Of a stretch of DNA of 64,000 nucleotides, positions 8,306 to 18,631 are shown one piece after another (positions within the stretch are counted from its first letter, which is position 1; each line of letters opens with the position of its first letter). The stretch comes from Armatimonadota bacterium (GTDB taxonomy: Bacteria > Sysuimicrobiota > Sysuimicrobiia > Sysuimicrobiales > Kaftiobacteriaceae): assembly GCA_031459765.1 (NCBI GenBank), contig JAVKHY010000004.1, forward strand, positions 62,001 through 126,000, read 5' to 3'. The translations under genes were made by a program, and so were the position numbers. The notes beneath the pieces are model-generated. The model did no database searches and was not told the DNA's origin. It saw nothing but the letters and a program-made list of their open reading frames with translations.

Positions 8306-9331
8306 ATGGCCAGGATCTACTACGACCAGGATGCGCCGCTGACCCCGCTGGCGGGGCGCACCGTGGCGGTCATCGGATACGGCAGCCAGGGCCACGCCCA
8401 TGCCCTGAACCTGCGGGACAGCGGAGTGAACGTTGTGGTGGGGCTCTACCGGGGGAGCGCCTCCTGGGCGAAGGCGGAGGCGGAGGGGCTGACCGTGGCC
8501 GCCGTGGGCGAGGCGGCGGCGCGGGCCGACGTCGTGGCGATGCTGGTCCCCGACCACGTGCAGCGCACCCTCTACGACCAGGAGATCGCCCCGCACCTGC
8601 GCCCGGGGCGGACGCTGCTCTTCGCCCACGGGTTCAACATCCACTACAACCAGATCCAGCCTGCGCCCGACACCGACGTGGTGATGATCGCGCCGAAGGC
8701 TCCCGGCCACCGGATGCGGGAGCTGTTCGTGGAGGGAGCCAGCGTCCCGGCGCTCCTGGCCGTCCACCGGGACGCCTCGGGACAGGCCAAAGCCACCGCG
8801 CTGGCCTATGCCCGGGGGATCGGCTGCACGAAGGCGGGCGTCATCGAGACGACCTTCCGCGAGGAGACGGAGACCGACCTGTTCGGGGAGCAGGCCGTGC
8901 TGTGCGGCGGGATCACCAGCCTGATCAAGGCGGGCTTCGAGACCCTGGTGGAGGCGGGATACTCCCCGGAGATTGCCTACTTCGAGTGTCTGAACGAGAT
9001 GAAGCTCATTGTCGACCTCATCTACGAAGGCGGGTTTTCCTACATGCGGTACTCGGTGTCCGACACGGCGGAGTACGGCGACTACACCCGCGGGGGGGCG
9101 GTTATCGACCAGCACGTCCGCGAGGCGATGCGCCGGATCCTCCGGGAGGTGCAGGACGGCACCTTCGCCAGGGAGTGGGTCCTGGAGAACCAGGCCGGTC
9201 GGCCCGCCATGACGGCGTACCGTCGCCTGGAGGCGGCGCACCCGATCGAGGAGGTCGGCCGACGCCTGCGCGCCATGATGCCCTGGCTCCGCCGTCGGGC
9301 CGCCTCGCCGGAACCGGTCGGAGCCTCCTGA
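8306..9331 (+). CDS. ilvC: Ketol-acid reductoisomerase, class I
   Basis: Isomerises and reduces acetolactate or acetohydroxybutyrate with NADPH and Mg2+. 341 aa, the length of short class I enzymes. The Rossmann motif [18 protein letters not shown] is at about residues 25-42, followed by the cofactor-selecting loop YRGSASW. The knotted C-terminal domain carries the metal ligands in [22 protein letters not shown] and [19 protein letters not shown] strong AAGGAGGTGGA ribosome site precedes the ATG. The C-terminal extension after MMPWLRRR is short and probably disordered. One base separates its stop from the leuA start. Confidence 0.97.
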   Translation: MARIYYDQDAPLTPLAGRTVAVIGYGSQGHAHALNLRDSGVNVVVGLYRGSASWAKAEAEGLTVAAVGEAAARADVVAMLVPDHVQRTLYDQEIAPHLRPGRTLLFAHGFNIHYNQIQPAPDTDVVMIAPKAPGHRMRELFVEGASVPALLAVHRDASGQAKATALAYARGIGCTKAGVIETTFREETETDLFGEQAVLCGGITSLIKAGFETLVEAGYSPEIAYFECLNEMKLIVDLIYEGGFSYMRYSVSDTAEYGDYTRGGAVIDQHVREAMRRILREVQDGTFAREWVLENQAGRPAMTAYRRLEAAHPIEEVGRRLRAMMPWLRRRAASPEPVGAS

Positions 9332-9332
9332 G

Positions 9333-10904
9333 ATGCACACGGTGCCGCGGCCGGTGCGCCCGGAACGGGTCTGGATCTTCGACACGACGCTGCGCGACGG
9401 CGAGCAGTCGCCGGGGTTCTCCATGAGTGCCGACGAGAAGGTGGAGATGGCGCGGCAGCTGGCGCATCTGGGCGTGGATGTGATTGAGGCGGGATTTCCC
9501 GTCTCCTCCCCGGGCGAGTTCGAGGCGGCGCGGAGGGTGGCCCAGGAGGTGGCGGGACCGACGGTCTGCGTCCTGGCCCGGACCGCGCCCGGGGATATCG
9601 AGCGAGCCTGGGAGGCGGTGCGGGAGGCGGAGCGTCCCCGTATCCACACCTTCATCGCCACCTCGCCGATCCACATGGCCCGGAAACTGCGCATGAGTCC
9701 TGAGGCCGTCCTGGAGTCGGCCGCCGACGCCGTGCGGCTGGCGCGCCGGCTGTGTCCGGAGGTGGAGTTCAGCGCGGAGGACGCCACGCGATCGGACGTC
9801 GAGTTTCTCTGCCGCGTCTTCGAGGCGGCGATCAACGCGGGGGCGGCCGTGATCAACATCCCGGACACCGTCGGCTACGCCCAGCCGGAGGAGTTCGCCG
9901 CGCTGGTGCGGACCCTGATCGAGCGCGTCCCCGGCATGGAGGCGGTCACGGTCAGCGTGCACTGTCACGACGACCTGGGCCTGGCCACGGCCAACACCCT
10001 GGCCGGGATCCGGGCCGGCGCCCGGCAGGTCGAGGGCACGATCAACGGCATCGGGGAGCGGGCCGGCAACGCCGCCCTGGAAGAGGTGATCATGGCGTTG
10101 CATACGCGCGCCGACCGCTACGGCCTGACCACAGGCGTGGACACGACGCAGATCGCCGCCACCAGCCGGCTGCTCTGCGCCCTCACCGGCATCGAGGTCC
10201 AGCCCAACAAGGCCGTGGTCGGGGCCAACGCCTTCGCCCATGAGGCAGGGATTCACCAGCACGGGGTGCTGATGGATCGGGCCACCTACGAGATCATGAC
10301 CCCCGAGTCGGTGGGCCTGCCCGCCAACCGGCTGGTCCTGGGCAAACACTCTGGCCGCCACGCGCTGGCCGCGGTGCTGGAGGCGGCGGGATTCCGGCTC
10401 AGCCGGGAGGAGGTGGACCGCGTCTACCGCCGGTTCAAGGAGGTGGCCGACCGGAAGAAGACGGTGCTGCCCGAGGAACTCGTGGCGCTGGTCGAGGATG
10501 ACCTGGCCGCCCCGCCCTCCACCTGGGAGCTGAGCGGCTTCGAGGTGACGACCGGCAGCGCCCGGAAACCCTCGGCGGTGGTGGCGCTCACCTCCGGCGG
10601 CCGCCGCATCGAGCGGACGGCGACGGGAGACGGTCCGGTAGACGCCATCTTCGCGGCGATCAACGACATCGTCGCCATGAGGCCGGCGCTGGTGGACTAC
10701 ACGGTCCGCGCCGTGGCCGGCGGCGCGGAGGCGGTGGGCGAGGCCGTGGCGCGCCTCCGGCTGGACGGCGCGCTGGCGGTGGGCCGCGCGAGCAGCACCG
10801 ACGTCCTCGAAGCCAGCGCCCGGGCCTATCTAGCGGCGATCAACAAGCTGCTGGCCCGCCGCGCGGCATCCGTGGTCCCGGGAGGGTCCCGCGCGTGGGC
10901 ATGA
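9333..10904 (+). CDS. leuA: 2-isopropylmalate synthase
   Basis: Condenses 2-ketoisovalerate with acetyl-CoA, the committed step of leucine synthesis; 523 aa, standard for the bacterial LeuA type 1 family. The TIM-barrel catalytic domain starts with the DRE-TIM signature [13 protein letters not shown] (about residues 13-25); later motifs are the metal ligands in [14 protein letters not shown] and [17 protein letters not shown]. The C-terminal third (from about residue 390) is the LeuA dimer regulatory domain that usually mediates leucine feedback inhibition. Homocitrate or citramalate synthase would be the alternative for this fold, but the operon context argues for LeuA. Confidence 0.95.
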   Translation: MHTVPRPVRPERVWIFDTTLRDGEQSPGFSMSADEKVEMARQLAHLGVDVIEAGFPVSSPGEFEAARRVAQEVAGPTVCVLARTAPGDIERAWEAVREAERPRIHTFIATSPIHMARKLRMSPEAVLESAADAVRLARRLCPEVEFSAEDATRSDVEFLCRVFEAAINAGAAVINIPDTVGYAQPEEFAALVRTLIERVPGMEAVTVSVHCHDDLGLATANTLAGIRAGARQVEGTINGIGERAGNAALEEVIMALHTRADRYGLTTGVDTTQIAATSRLLCALTGIEVQPNKAVVGANAFAHEAGIHQHGVLMDRATYEIMTPESVGLPANRLVLGKHSGRHALAAVLEAAGFRLSREEVDRVYRRFKEVADRKKTVLPEELVALVEDDLAAPPSTWELSGFEVTTGSARKPSAVVALTSGGRRIERTATGDGPVDAIFAAINDIVAMRPALVDYTVRAVAGGAEAVGEAVARLRLDGALAVGRASSTDVLEASARAYLAAINKLLARRAASVVPGGSRAWA

Positions 10905-12181
10905 CCATGACCGAGAAGATCCTCGCCGCGCACAGCGGGGTCCCCTCGGTCCGCCCGGGAGAGATCGTGGACTGCCGGGTCGATTTCGCCTTCGCCAACG
11001 ACATCACCGCCCCCCTGGCCATCCAGGAGTTTCAGAAGATGGGCGGCGAGGCCGTCTTCGATCCCGACCGGGTGGCCTTCGTCCTCGACCACTACGTCCC
11101 CAACAAAGACATCGCCTCCGCCGACCAGGCCCGCATCACGCGGGAGTTTGTGCGGGCCCAGGGACTGCCCCACTTCTACGACGTCGGCCGCGCCGGCATC
11201 GCCCACGTCCTCCTCGCCGAGGAGGGCTTTGTCGGTCCGGGCGACCTCTTCGTCGGCGCCGACTCCCACACGTGCAACCACGGGGCCCTGGGCGCCTTCG
11301 CCACCGGGGTCGGCTCCTCCGACCTGGCCGCGGCCCTGATCACCGGCCGCCTCTGGCTGCGGGTGCCACAGACCCTGCGCTTCGTCCTGCGGGGACGGCC
11401 GCGGCCCTGGGTGACGGGCAAGGACCTGGTCCTGACCATCATCGGGATGATCGGCGTGGACGGCGCGCGCTACGCGGCGATGGAGTTCGCCGGCGACGCC
11501 CTGGCCTTCCTGACGATGGACGAACGGTTCTCCATCACCAACATGGCGGTGGAGGCCGGCGCCAAGAACGGCATCATGGAACCCGACGAGCGGACGCTGG
11601 GGTGGATCGCTCCGCGCGCCCGCCGGCCGTTCACGGTGGTCCGGTCCGACCCCGACGCGGCGTACGCCGATGTGCGGACGATCGAGGTGGACAGCCTGGA
11701 CCCGGTGGTTGCCGCTCCGTCGTCTCCCGGCAACGTCGTCCCGGTCCGGGAGGCGGCGGGGGTGCCTGTGGACCAGTGCTTCATCGGCACCTGCACCAAC
11801 GGGCGCCTGGAGGACCTCCGCATGGCGGCGCGGATCCTGTCCGGCCGCACGGTGCACCGGGACACGCGCCTGCTCGTCATCCCGGCGACCCCCGCAATCT
11901 ACCGCCAGGCACTGGAGGAGGGACTGATCCGGATCTTTCTCGACGCCGGCGCCGCGGTCAGCACATCGACCTGCGGGCCGTGCATCGGAGGACACATGGG
12001 CGTGCTCGGTGCCGGGGAGGTCTGCGTCTCGACCAGCAGCCGGAACTTCGTCGGACGGATGGGCCACAGGACCAGCCGCGTCTACCTGGCCAACGCGGCG
12101 GTGGCGGCGGCCACGGCGGTGACCGGTCGGTTGACCCATCCCGCGGACGTCGTCGGCGAAGCGGTGCCGGCCCGGGGATGA
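10895..12181 (+). CDS. leuC: 3-isopropylmalate dehydratase, large subunit
   Basis: [4Fe-4S] hydro-lyase subunit isomerising 2- to 3-isopropylmalate together with LeuD. 428 aa, matching the shorter archaeal-type/homoaconitase-like LeuC rather than the roughly 466-aa proteobacterial type. Cluster cysteines lie in CFIGTCTNGRLEDLRMA and STSTCGPCIGGHMG; substrate-side motifs are FVLDHYVPNKD and GADSHTCNHGALGAFATGVGSSD. GTG at 10895 lies 8 nt after GGAGGG; ATG at 10901, overlapping the leuA stop as ATGA, is an equally plausible start two codons later. Confidence 0.95.
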   Translation: MGMTMTEKILAAHSGVPSVRPGEIVDCRVDFAFANDITAPLAIQEFQKMGGEAVFDPDRVAFVLDHYVPNKDIASADQARITREFVRAQGLPHFYDVGRAGIAHVLLAEEGFVGPGDLFVGADSHTCNHGALGAFATGVGSSDLAAALITGRLWLRVPQTLRFVLRGRPRPWVTGKDLVLTIIGMIGVDGARYAAMEFAGDALAFLTMDERFSITNMAVEAGAKNGIMEPDERTLGWIAPRARRPFTVVRSDPDAAYADVRTIEVDSLDPVVAAPSSPGNVVPVREAAGVPVDQCFIGTCTNGRLEDLRMAARILSGRTVHRDTRLLVIPATPAIYRQALEEGLIRIFLDAGAAVSTSTCGPCIGGHMGVLGAGEVCVSTSSRNFVGRMGHRTSRVYLANAAVAAATAVTGRLTHPADVVGEAVPARG

Positions 12182-12185
12182 GGCG

Positions 12186-12695
12186 ATGATCCGGCGGGGT
12201 CGGGCCCATGTCGTCGGCCACCACATCGATACCGACGTGATTATTCCGGCGCGCTACCTGGTGACCGCGGACCCGGCGGACCTGGCGCGGCATGCGTTCG
12301 AAGATCTCGACCCGTCGCTGCGCGAGCAGATCGGAGAGGGCGACATCCTCATTGCCGGCGAGAACTTCGGCCAGGGCAGTTCCCGGGAACACGCCCCCCT
12401 GGCCCTCCGGGGGCTGGGCCTCGCCGCGGTGGTGGCGGCTTCCTTCGCCCGGATCTTCTACCGCAACGCCTTCAACGTCGGCCTGCCTCTGCTCGAGTGC
12501 CCTGCGGCCGCCGGCGGCGTGCGGGACGGCGATGTGGTGGAGGTGGACTTCGGGGCCGGCACCGTACGCAACCTGACGCGGGGGGACCTCTACCGCGGCC
12601 AGCCGATTCCGGAGTTCATGCAGCGCCTGGTCGATGCGGGGGGACTGGTGGGCTACATCCGGGCCCAGCGCCGGGCGCTGCAGGAGCGGGGATAG
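12186..12695 (+). CDS. leuD: 3-isopropylmalate dehydratase, small subunit
   Basis: Swivelling domain subunit of isopropylmalate isomerase, 169 aa, again of the short archaeal-type size that pairs with the 428-aa LeuC. The N-terminus has HHIDTDVIIPARYL; the conserved active-site region GENFGQGSSREHAPLALRGLG is at about residues 58-78, followed by SFARIFYRNAFNVGLPLLEC. It starts 4 bp after leuC. A small ORF with its own strong ribosome site lies between leuD and leuB. Confidence 0.95.
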   Translation: MIRRGRAHVVGHHIDTDVIIPARYLVTADPADLARHAFEDLDPSLREQIGEGDILIAGENFGQGSSREHAPLALRGLGLAAVVAASFARIFYRNAFNVGLPLLECPAAAGGVRDGDVVEVDFGAGTVRNLTRGDLYRGQPIPEFMQRLVDAGGLVGYIRAQRRALQERG

Positions 12696-12727
12696 CGCAG
12701 CCTTTGTGGCACAGAGGAGGAATATCG

Positions 12728-12871
12728 ATGTCGGAGTCCGCATCCCGGAGCGGTGAGCGCCGGGGCAAGACGGAGTCGGAAGCGGAACAGCGCCGCGAGC
12801 CCGACGAAACCGCCGGGCCGGAGTGGGTCCTGGAGCGAATCCAGCAGACCTTCGAGACGCGCCGGGGGTGA
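12728..12871 (+). CDS. Small hydrophilic protein, unknown function (47 aa)
   Basis: A 47-codon ORF with a strong ribosome site (AGAGGAGG, 7 nt before the ATG) sits in the 185-bp gap between leuD and leuB, inside the operon. The product is highly charged (SRSGERRGKTESEAEQRREP) with a more ordered C-terminus PEWVLERIQQTFETRRG that could form one amphipathic helix. No signal peptide, membrane segment or cysteine is present. I do not recognise a family. The ribosome site, frame and tight fit argue for translation; a role in Leu/Ile/Val synthesis is only suggested by position. Confidence 0.6.
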   Translation: MSESASRSGERRGKTESEAEQRREPDETAGPEWVLERIQQTFETRRG

Positions 12872-12880
12872 CCGCGCCCG

Positions 12881-13948
12881 GTGAGGATCGCCGTCCTGCC
12901 GGGTGACGGCGTCGGCCCGGAGGTGACGGCCGAAGCCGTGAGGGTGCTCGTCGCCTCCGCCCGCCGCCACGGTCTGGCCGTCGAGACCGCGGACGGGCTC
13001 ATCGGGGGCGCGGCACTGGAACGGACCGGCCGTCCGCTCCCGGCGGAGACGGTGGACCTCTGTCGTACCGCCGATGCCGTGCTGCTGGGGGCTGTGGGCG
13101 GCCCACGGTGGGACGATCTGCCGGGCGACCGGCGGCCGGAGCGGGGACTCCTCGAGCTCCGCCGCGCCCTGGGGGTGTACGCCAATCTGCGGCCGGCGCG
13201 CGTCTTCCCCTCCCTGCTGGACCGGGCGCCGCTGCGGCCGGAGGTCGCCTCGGGGACGGATCTCCTCATCGTCAGGGAGCTCACCGGGGGCCTGTACTTC
13301 GGCACGCCGCGGGGCCGCGACGGGGATGAGGCCGTGGACACGCTGCGCTACCGACGCCAGGAGATCCGGCGCCTCGTTCGCACGGGGCTGGATGCGGCGC
13401 GGCGCCGCCGCCGGCGCCTGACCTCGGTGGACAAGGCGAACGTGCTGGAAACCTCCCGGCTGTGGCGGGAGGTGGTGGTGGAGGAGGCCGCCGCGTTCCC
13501 GGAGGTTGCCGTCGAGCACATGCTGGTGGACACCTGCGCCATGCAGCTGGTCCGCGCCCCCCGCGCCTTCGATGTGATCGTGACAGAGAACATGTTCGGC
13601 GACATCCTCAGCGACGAAGCCGGCGCCGTGGTCGGGTCGATGGGACTCCTCCCGTCGGCCAGCCTGGGGGAGACGCCTCCCTTCCTCTATGAGCCGGTGC
13701 ACGGATCGGCGCCGGACATCGCGGGGAAGGGGATCGCCAACCCCGTCGGCGCGATCCTCAGCGCGGCGTTGATGGTCCGCCACTCCTTCCGCCGACCCGA
13801 GATCGCCGCCGAAATCGAAGCCGCGGTGGAGGCGGCGATCGCCGCCGGCGTGCGCACCCCCGATCTCGGAGGAACGGCGACCACGGCGGAGATGGGGGAG
13901 GCGGTGGTCGCCGCGCTGTCCCGGGTTGCGGGGTCGGGAGGACGGTGA
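12881..13948 (+). CDS. leuB: 3-isopropylmalate dehydrogenase
   Basis: NAD-dependent oxidative decarboxylation of 3-isopropylmalate; 355 aa, the normal LeuB length. GTG start at 12881 ([15 protein letters not shown]). Motifs: [12 protein letters not shown], the substrate-binding arginines in [14 protein letters not shown], the [10 protein letters not shown] loop diagnostic of LeuB rather than isocitrate dehydrogenase, [18 protein letters not shown], and the metal-binding aspartates in [14 protein letters not shown]. The C-terminal nucleotide-binding [18 protein letters not shown] is intact. GTGA overlap with ilvD suggests coupled translation. Confidence 0.97.
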   Translation: MRIAVLPGDGVGPEVTAEAVRVLVASARRHGLAVETADGLIGGAALERTGRPLPAETVDLCRTADAVLLGAVGGPRWDDLPGDRRPERGLLELRRALGVYANLRPARVFPSLLDRAPLRPEVASGTDLLIVRELTGGLYFGTPRGRDGDEAVDTLRYRRQEIRRLVRTGLDAARRRRRRLTSVDKANVLETSRLWREVVVEEAAAFPEVAVEHMLVDTCAMQLVRAPRAFDVIVTENMFGDILSDEAGAVVGSMGLLPSASLGETPPFLYEPVHGSAPDIAGKGIANPVGAILSAALMVRHSFRRPEIAAEIEAAVEAAIAAGVRTPDLGGTATTAEMGEAVVAALSRVAGSGGR

Positions 13949-15702
13949 AGATGGCGATGCCGGAGTGCAGGGCGGAGGTTCGCGAGCCCAGGGCGGAGGT
14001 TCGCAACTCCAGGGCGGAGGTTCACGAGCGCAACGCAGCATTCCGCGAGCACAGCGCGCGGCTGCTCGACGGGCCGGACCGCGCGCCGGCACGCTCCTAC
14101 TTCAGGGCCATCGGGCTGACCGACGAGGACCTGCGCCGTCCCCTGATCGGCATCGCCAACACCTGGATCGAGCTTATGCCCTGCAACTACCACCTGCGGC
14201 GCCTCGCCGAGCAGGTGAAGTCGGGTGTCCGTGAGGCGGGCGGGACGCCCCTGGAGTTCAACACCATCGCCATCTCCGACGGCATCTCCATGGGGACCGA
14301 GGGGATGCGCACCTCCCTGGTCAGCCGGGAGATCATTGCCGACTCCATCGAGCTCGTCGCCCGCGGCTATCTGCTGGACGGGCTGGTGGCCATCGCCGGG
14401 TGCGACAAGACGATCCCGGGAGCGGTCATGGCCCTGGCCCGTCTCAACCTCCCCGCCCTCCTGCTGTACGGCGGGTCGATCGCCCCCGGAAGGTTCCGGG
14501 GCAGGGATGTCACCGTGCAGGACGTCTTTGAGGCGGTCGGCGCCTACCATGCGGGCCGGCTGGATGCGGCGCAGCTGGCGGAGCTCGAATCCGCCGCCTG
14601 TCCGGGCCCGGGCGCCTGCGGCGGGCAGTTCACCGCCAACACCATGGCGATGGCTTTTGAGGTGATGGGGATCAGCCCCATGGGCAGCGCCGACATCCCG
14701 GCCATGTCCCCGGACAAGGACGCCGCCGCACGGGAGGCCGGTCGCCTGGTGATGGGACTGCTCCGCGCCGGAATTCGTCCGAGGGAGATCATCACCCGTC
14801 GCTCGCTGGAGAACGCGATCACGGCGGTGGCCGCCTCGGGGGGCTCCACGAACGCCGTGCTCCACCTGCTGGCCGTCGCTCAGGAGGCGGGGGTTCCCCT
14901 GACCATCGACGACTTCGACCGCCTCAGCGGGCGCACGCCCCTGATCGTCGACCTGAAACCGGGGGGCCGCTTCACCGCCGTGGATCTGCACCGCGCCGGC
15001 GGCATCCGGCTGGTGACGCAGCGGCTGCTGGAGGCGGGCCTGCTGCACGGCGAGACGATCACCGCCAGCGGCCGGACGCTTGCCGCCGAGGCCGCCGTGG
15101 CCCGAGAGAGCCCCGGCCAGGAGGTCGTTCGTCCGGTCAAAGATCCGCTGGAGCCCACCGGAGGGCTGGCCATCCTGCGCGGCAACCTGGCTCCCGAGGG
15201 ATGCGTGGTGAAGCTGGCCGGCTCCGCGCGCCGCACGCACCGGGGGCCGGCGAAGGTGTTCGACTCCGAGGAGGAGGCGTTCCAGGCCGTCGCCGGCGGG
15301 AAGATCCGCCCGGGAGACGTCGTCGTCATCCGCTACGAAGGGCCGGTCGGCGGCCCCGGCATGCGCGAGATGCTCGCCGTCACCGCCGCACTCGTGGGCG
15401 CAGGCCTCGGCGAGTCGGTGGCGCTGCTCACCGACGGTCGCTTCTCCGGGGCGACCCACGGCCTGATGGCCGGTCACGTCGCTCCTGAAGCCGCCCGCGG
15501 CGGTCCGATCGCGGCGCTGCGCGACGGGGATCTCATTGTCTTCGATGTGCCCGCCCGCCGGCTCGACGTCGCCCTCTCCGAGGCGGCGCTGACGGAGCGT
15601 CTGGCCTCGTGGCGGCCGCCGGCGCCCCGCTACAGCGGCGGTGCGCTGGCGAAGTACGCCCGCCTGGTGTCCTCCGCAGCCCTCGGCGCCGTCACGCGCT
15701 GA
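13945..15702 (+). CDS. ilvD: Dihydroxy-acid dehydratase
   Basis: Iron-sulfur dehydratase making 2-keto acids for valine, isoleucine and leucine; 585 aa from GTG 13945 (ATG at 13951 has better ribosome-site spacing). Cluster and active-site motifs: [16 protein letters not shown] (about residue 152) and [19 protein letters not shown] (about 217). [19 protein letters not shown] near the C-terminus is also diagnostic of IlvD. The first 29 residues or so are not conserved family sequence; they are encoded by a 21-bp triplicate (RAEV repeats). The conserved region begins around [21 protein letters not shown]. Last gene of the operon. Confidence 0.96.
   Translation: MKMAMPECRAEVREPRAEVRNSRAEVHERNAAFREHSARLLDGPDRAPARSYFRAIGLTDEDLRRPLIGIANTWIELMPCNYHLRRLAEQVKSGVREAGGTPLEFNTIAISDGISMGTEGMRTSLVSREIIADSIELVARGYLLDGLVAIAGCDKTIPGAVMALARLNLPALLLYGGSIAPGRFRGRDVTVQDVFEAVGAYHAGRLDAAQLAELESAACPGPGACGGQFTANTMAMAFEVMGISPMGSADIPAMSPDKDAAAREAGRLVMGLLRAGIRPREIITRRSLENAITAVAASGGSTNAVLHLLAVAQEAGVPLTIDDFDRLSGRTPLIVDLKPGGRFTAVDLHRAGGIRLVTQRLLEAGLLHGETITASGRTLAAEAAVARESPGQEVVRPVKDPLEPTGGLAILRGNLAPEGCVVKLAGSARRTHRGPAKVFDSEEEAFQAVAGGKIRPGDVVVIRYEGPVGGPGMREMLAVTAALVGAGLGESVALLTDGRFSGATHGLMAGHVAPEAARGGPIAALRDGDLIVFDVPARRLDVALSEAALTERLASWRPPAPRYSGGALAKYARLVSSAALGAVTR
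13968..14030 (+). repeat. Three tandem 21-bp units in the ilvD N-terminal codons
   Basis: Units at 13968-13988, 13989-14009 and 14010-14030 share CAGGGCGGAGGTTCGC or near variants and differ mainly in the last six bases. They encode RAEVREP / RAEVRNS / RAEVHER, a charged N-terminal extension ahead of the dehydratase domain. The in-frame period means copy-number change would not shift the frame. Confidence 0.9.
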
Positions 15703-15707
15703 TCGGG

Positions 15708-15737
15708 TCGACGGCCCGCTTCCGTCCCTGCTATAAT
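15708..15737 (+). promoter_or_regulatory. Promoter of rpsU
   Basis: A consensus -10 box TATAAT at 15732-15737 is preceded after 18 nt by TCGACG (15708-15713, four of six matches to TTGACA). It lies just after the ilvD stop and gives an rpsU leader of roughly 70 nt. Confidence 0.6.
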
Positions 15738-15816
15738 GGCCTGAGTCGCCAACCCACGCCGCATCCGACGCTCAGCGTTCTCGGCGGGCGGGTGAGGTCA
15801 GGAGGGGGTGGGTCCC

Positions 15817-15990
15817 ATGACCGAAGTCCGTGTCGGCAAGGACGAAAGCCTGGACAGCGCGCTGCGCCGGTTCAAGCGCCAGGTGAAGCGCTCGGGCATT
15901 CTCACCGACGCCAAGCGCCACGAGCACTACGAATCCCCCAGTGTGAAGCGGCGCCGGAAGGCAGCCCGGCGGCGCCGGCGGGGAGGGTAG
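15817..15990 (+). CDS. rpsU: 30S ribosomal protein S21
   Basis: Small, very basic ribosomal protein of the 30S platform, 57 aa. The sequence ([20 protein letters not shown], then [20 protein letters not shown]) is unmistakable S21. ATG at 15817 is preferred over an in-frame GTG at 15808 because AGGAGGGGG lies directly before the GTG and about 8-10 nt before the ATG. Followed by an intrinsic terminator and then yqeY, the same order as in Bacillus. Confidence 0.96.
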   Translation: MTEVRVGKDESLDSALRRFKRQVKRSGILTDAKRHEHYESPSVKRRRKAARRRRRGG

Positions 15991-16014
15991 GGCGTCCCGC
16001 CACGGCGCAGCAGG

Positions 16015-16036
16015 AAGGGGGACGGCGGTCCCCCTT
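16015..16036 (+). terminator. Intrinsic terminator or attenuator after rpsU
   Basis: Perfect 9-bp hairpin AAGGGGGAC (16015-16023) : GTCCCCCTT (16028-16036) with loop GGCG, followed by CGTGCTTT. It separates abundant rpsU transcription from the yqeY-Nudix-aminotransferase genes. Confidence 0.75.
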
Positions 16037-16059
16037 CGTGCTTTGCGCCCACGCGTGCA

Positions 16060-16503
16060 ATGTCCCTCGCCGACCGTCTGAAGGAAGATCTGAATCGCGC
16101 CCTCCGTGCCGGCGACAGCCTCCGTGTGTCGACGATCCGGCTGGCCCGGGCAGCGATTCACAATGCCGCCATCGAGCGGGGCCGCGACCTGACCGACCTG
16201 GAGATCCAGGACATTCTGGCGCGGGAGATGAAACGTCGGCGCGAAGCGATTGAAGCCTACACCAGGGCCGGGCGCGAGGACCTGGTACAGAAGGAGACCC
16301 TGGAACTGGCCATCCTCACCGAGTACCTTCCGCCGCTGGACGAGGCGCAGTTACGGGCGATGATCCGCGACACCGTCGCCCAGGTCGGGGCCACCGGGCC
16401 GCAGGATCTGGGCCGGGTGATGGGAGCCCTGATGCCGCGCCTCCGCGGCCGCGCCGACGGCGGGCTGGTCCAGCGGCTGGTCCGGGAAGCCTTGGGGGCA
16501 TGA
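16060..16503 (+). CDS. yqeY: GatB/YqeY domain protein
   Basis: 147-aa member of the YqeY family, related to the C-terminal tRNA-binding domain of GatB of the Asp-tRNA/Glu-tRNA amidotransferase. The length and motifs RVSTIRLARAAIHNAAIERG, EMKRRREAIEAYTRAGREDL and ELAILTEYLPPLD are typical. Molecular role is poorly defined; tRNA binding is an inference from the GatB tail. Neighbour of rpsU as in many Gram-positives; its stop overlaps the Nudix gene start (ATGA). Confidence 0.92.
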   Translation: MSLADRLKEDLNRALRAGDSLRVSTIRLARAAIHNAAIERGRDLTDLEIQDILAREMKRRREAIEAYTRAGREDLVQKETLELAILTEYLPPLDEAQLRAMIRDTVAQVGATGPQDLGRVMGALMPRLRGRADGGLVQRLVREALGA

Positions 16504-16974
16504 CACCGGAGCGCAGCACCTCGCGCCGCAGGCCGGTCAAGCGGGCGCGCAGCGCCGGCGGGGTGGTGTTTCGGAGCGACGGCGGCCGTCCGACTATCCT
16601 CCTGCTGCGGCATGAGAGCGGCAGGTGGATGCTCCCCAAGGGGACGATCGAGGAGGGCGAAACGCCCGAGGCCGTGGCCCTCCGCGAGGTGCGCGAGGAG
16701 ACCGGTCTCTCCCGTGTCCGGGTGGTGGCCGACCTGGGGGAGGAGCGCTACCACTTCTTCTGGCGCTCCGAGGACGCCTACTACGACAAGACCGTGCGCT
16801 ACTTTCTCCTCGAGTTTCTGGGCGGGGAGGATCCCGCCCCCCAGTCGGAAGAAGGGTTTGTGGCCTGCGAGTGGGTGAGCCTGGACGACGCTCTCGAGCG
16901 CATCAAGTACAAAGAAACGCGCGAGGTCGTGCGTCGGGCGAAGGACTATCTCGAGCATACGGGGGAGCGCAGCG

Positions 16975-16997
<23 letters not shown>
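16500..16997 (+). CDS. Nudix hydrolase
   Basis: 165-aa MutT/Nudix protein with a perfect Nudix box GTIEEGETPEAVALREVREE-TG at about residues 48-69 (G-x5-E-x7-REVxEE-x-G), which binds the divalent metal for pyrophosphate-linked substrate cleavage. The preceding basic N-terminus (RRRPVKRARSAGGVVF) and the C-terminal WVSLDDALERIKYKETREVV region resemble diadenosine-polyphosphate or nucleotide hydrolases of this family. Substrate cannot be read from sequence. It overlaps yqeY by 4 bp and the following aminotransferase by about 23 bp. Confidence 0.92.
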
Positions 16998-18384
<1,387 letters not shown>

Positions 18385-18631
18385 CCGCCGCCGTCACGGG
18401 CCGGCGACCTGGTGCCGGCGATCCGGTGGCAGCGACTCAGTGCGGCGACCCCGTGGCGGCGATCCCGCCCAGCGGACGGAATCCCGACGGCCAGAGTTCC
18501 GGCGGCCAGCCCACGGCAGTCACAATCCCCGGTGCCGCTATTCCCGGTGGCCGCGATTCTCCGTGGCCGCAATTCCCGGTGACCACACCCCCGGGGAGCC
18601 GATCCTGACTCGTTCCCTCGTGGCGGGCGGC
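18385..18631. repeat. Degenerate 15-16 bp repeats between aminotransferase and HNH gene
   Basis: The 247-bp gap is filled with imperfect GC-rich repeats built on a core like CCCGGTGGCCGCGATT. The clearest run is 18528-18590, with four units of 15-16 bp. Further diverged copies occur upstream (GGCGATCCGGTGGCAGCG, GGCGACCCCGTGGCGGCG). No promoter or terminator is evident. A comparable repeat block lies on the other side of the HNH gene. Confidence 0.7.
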
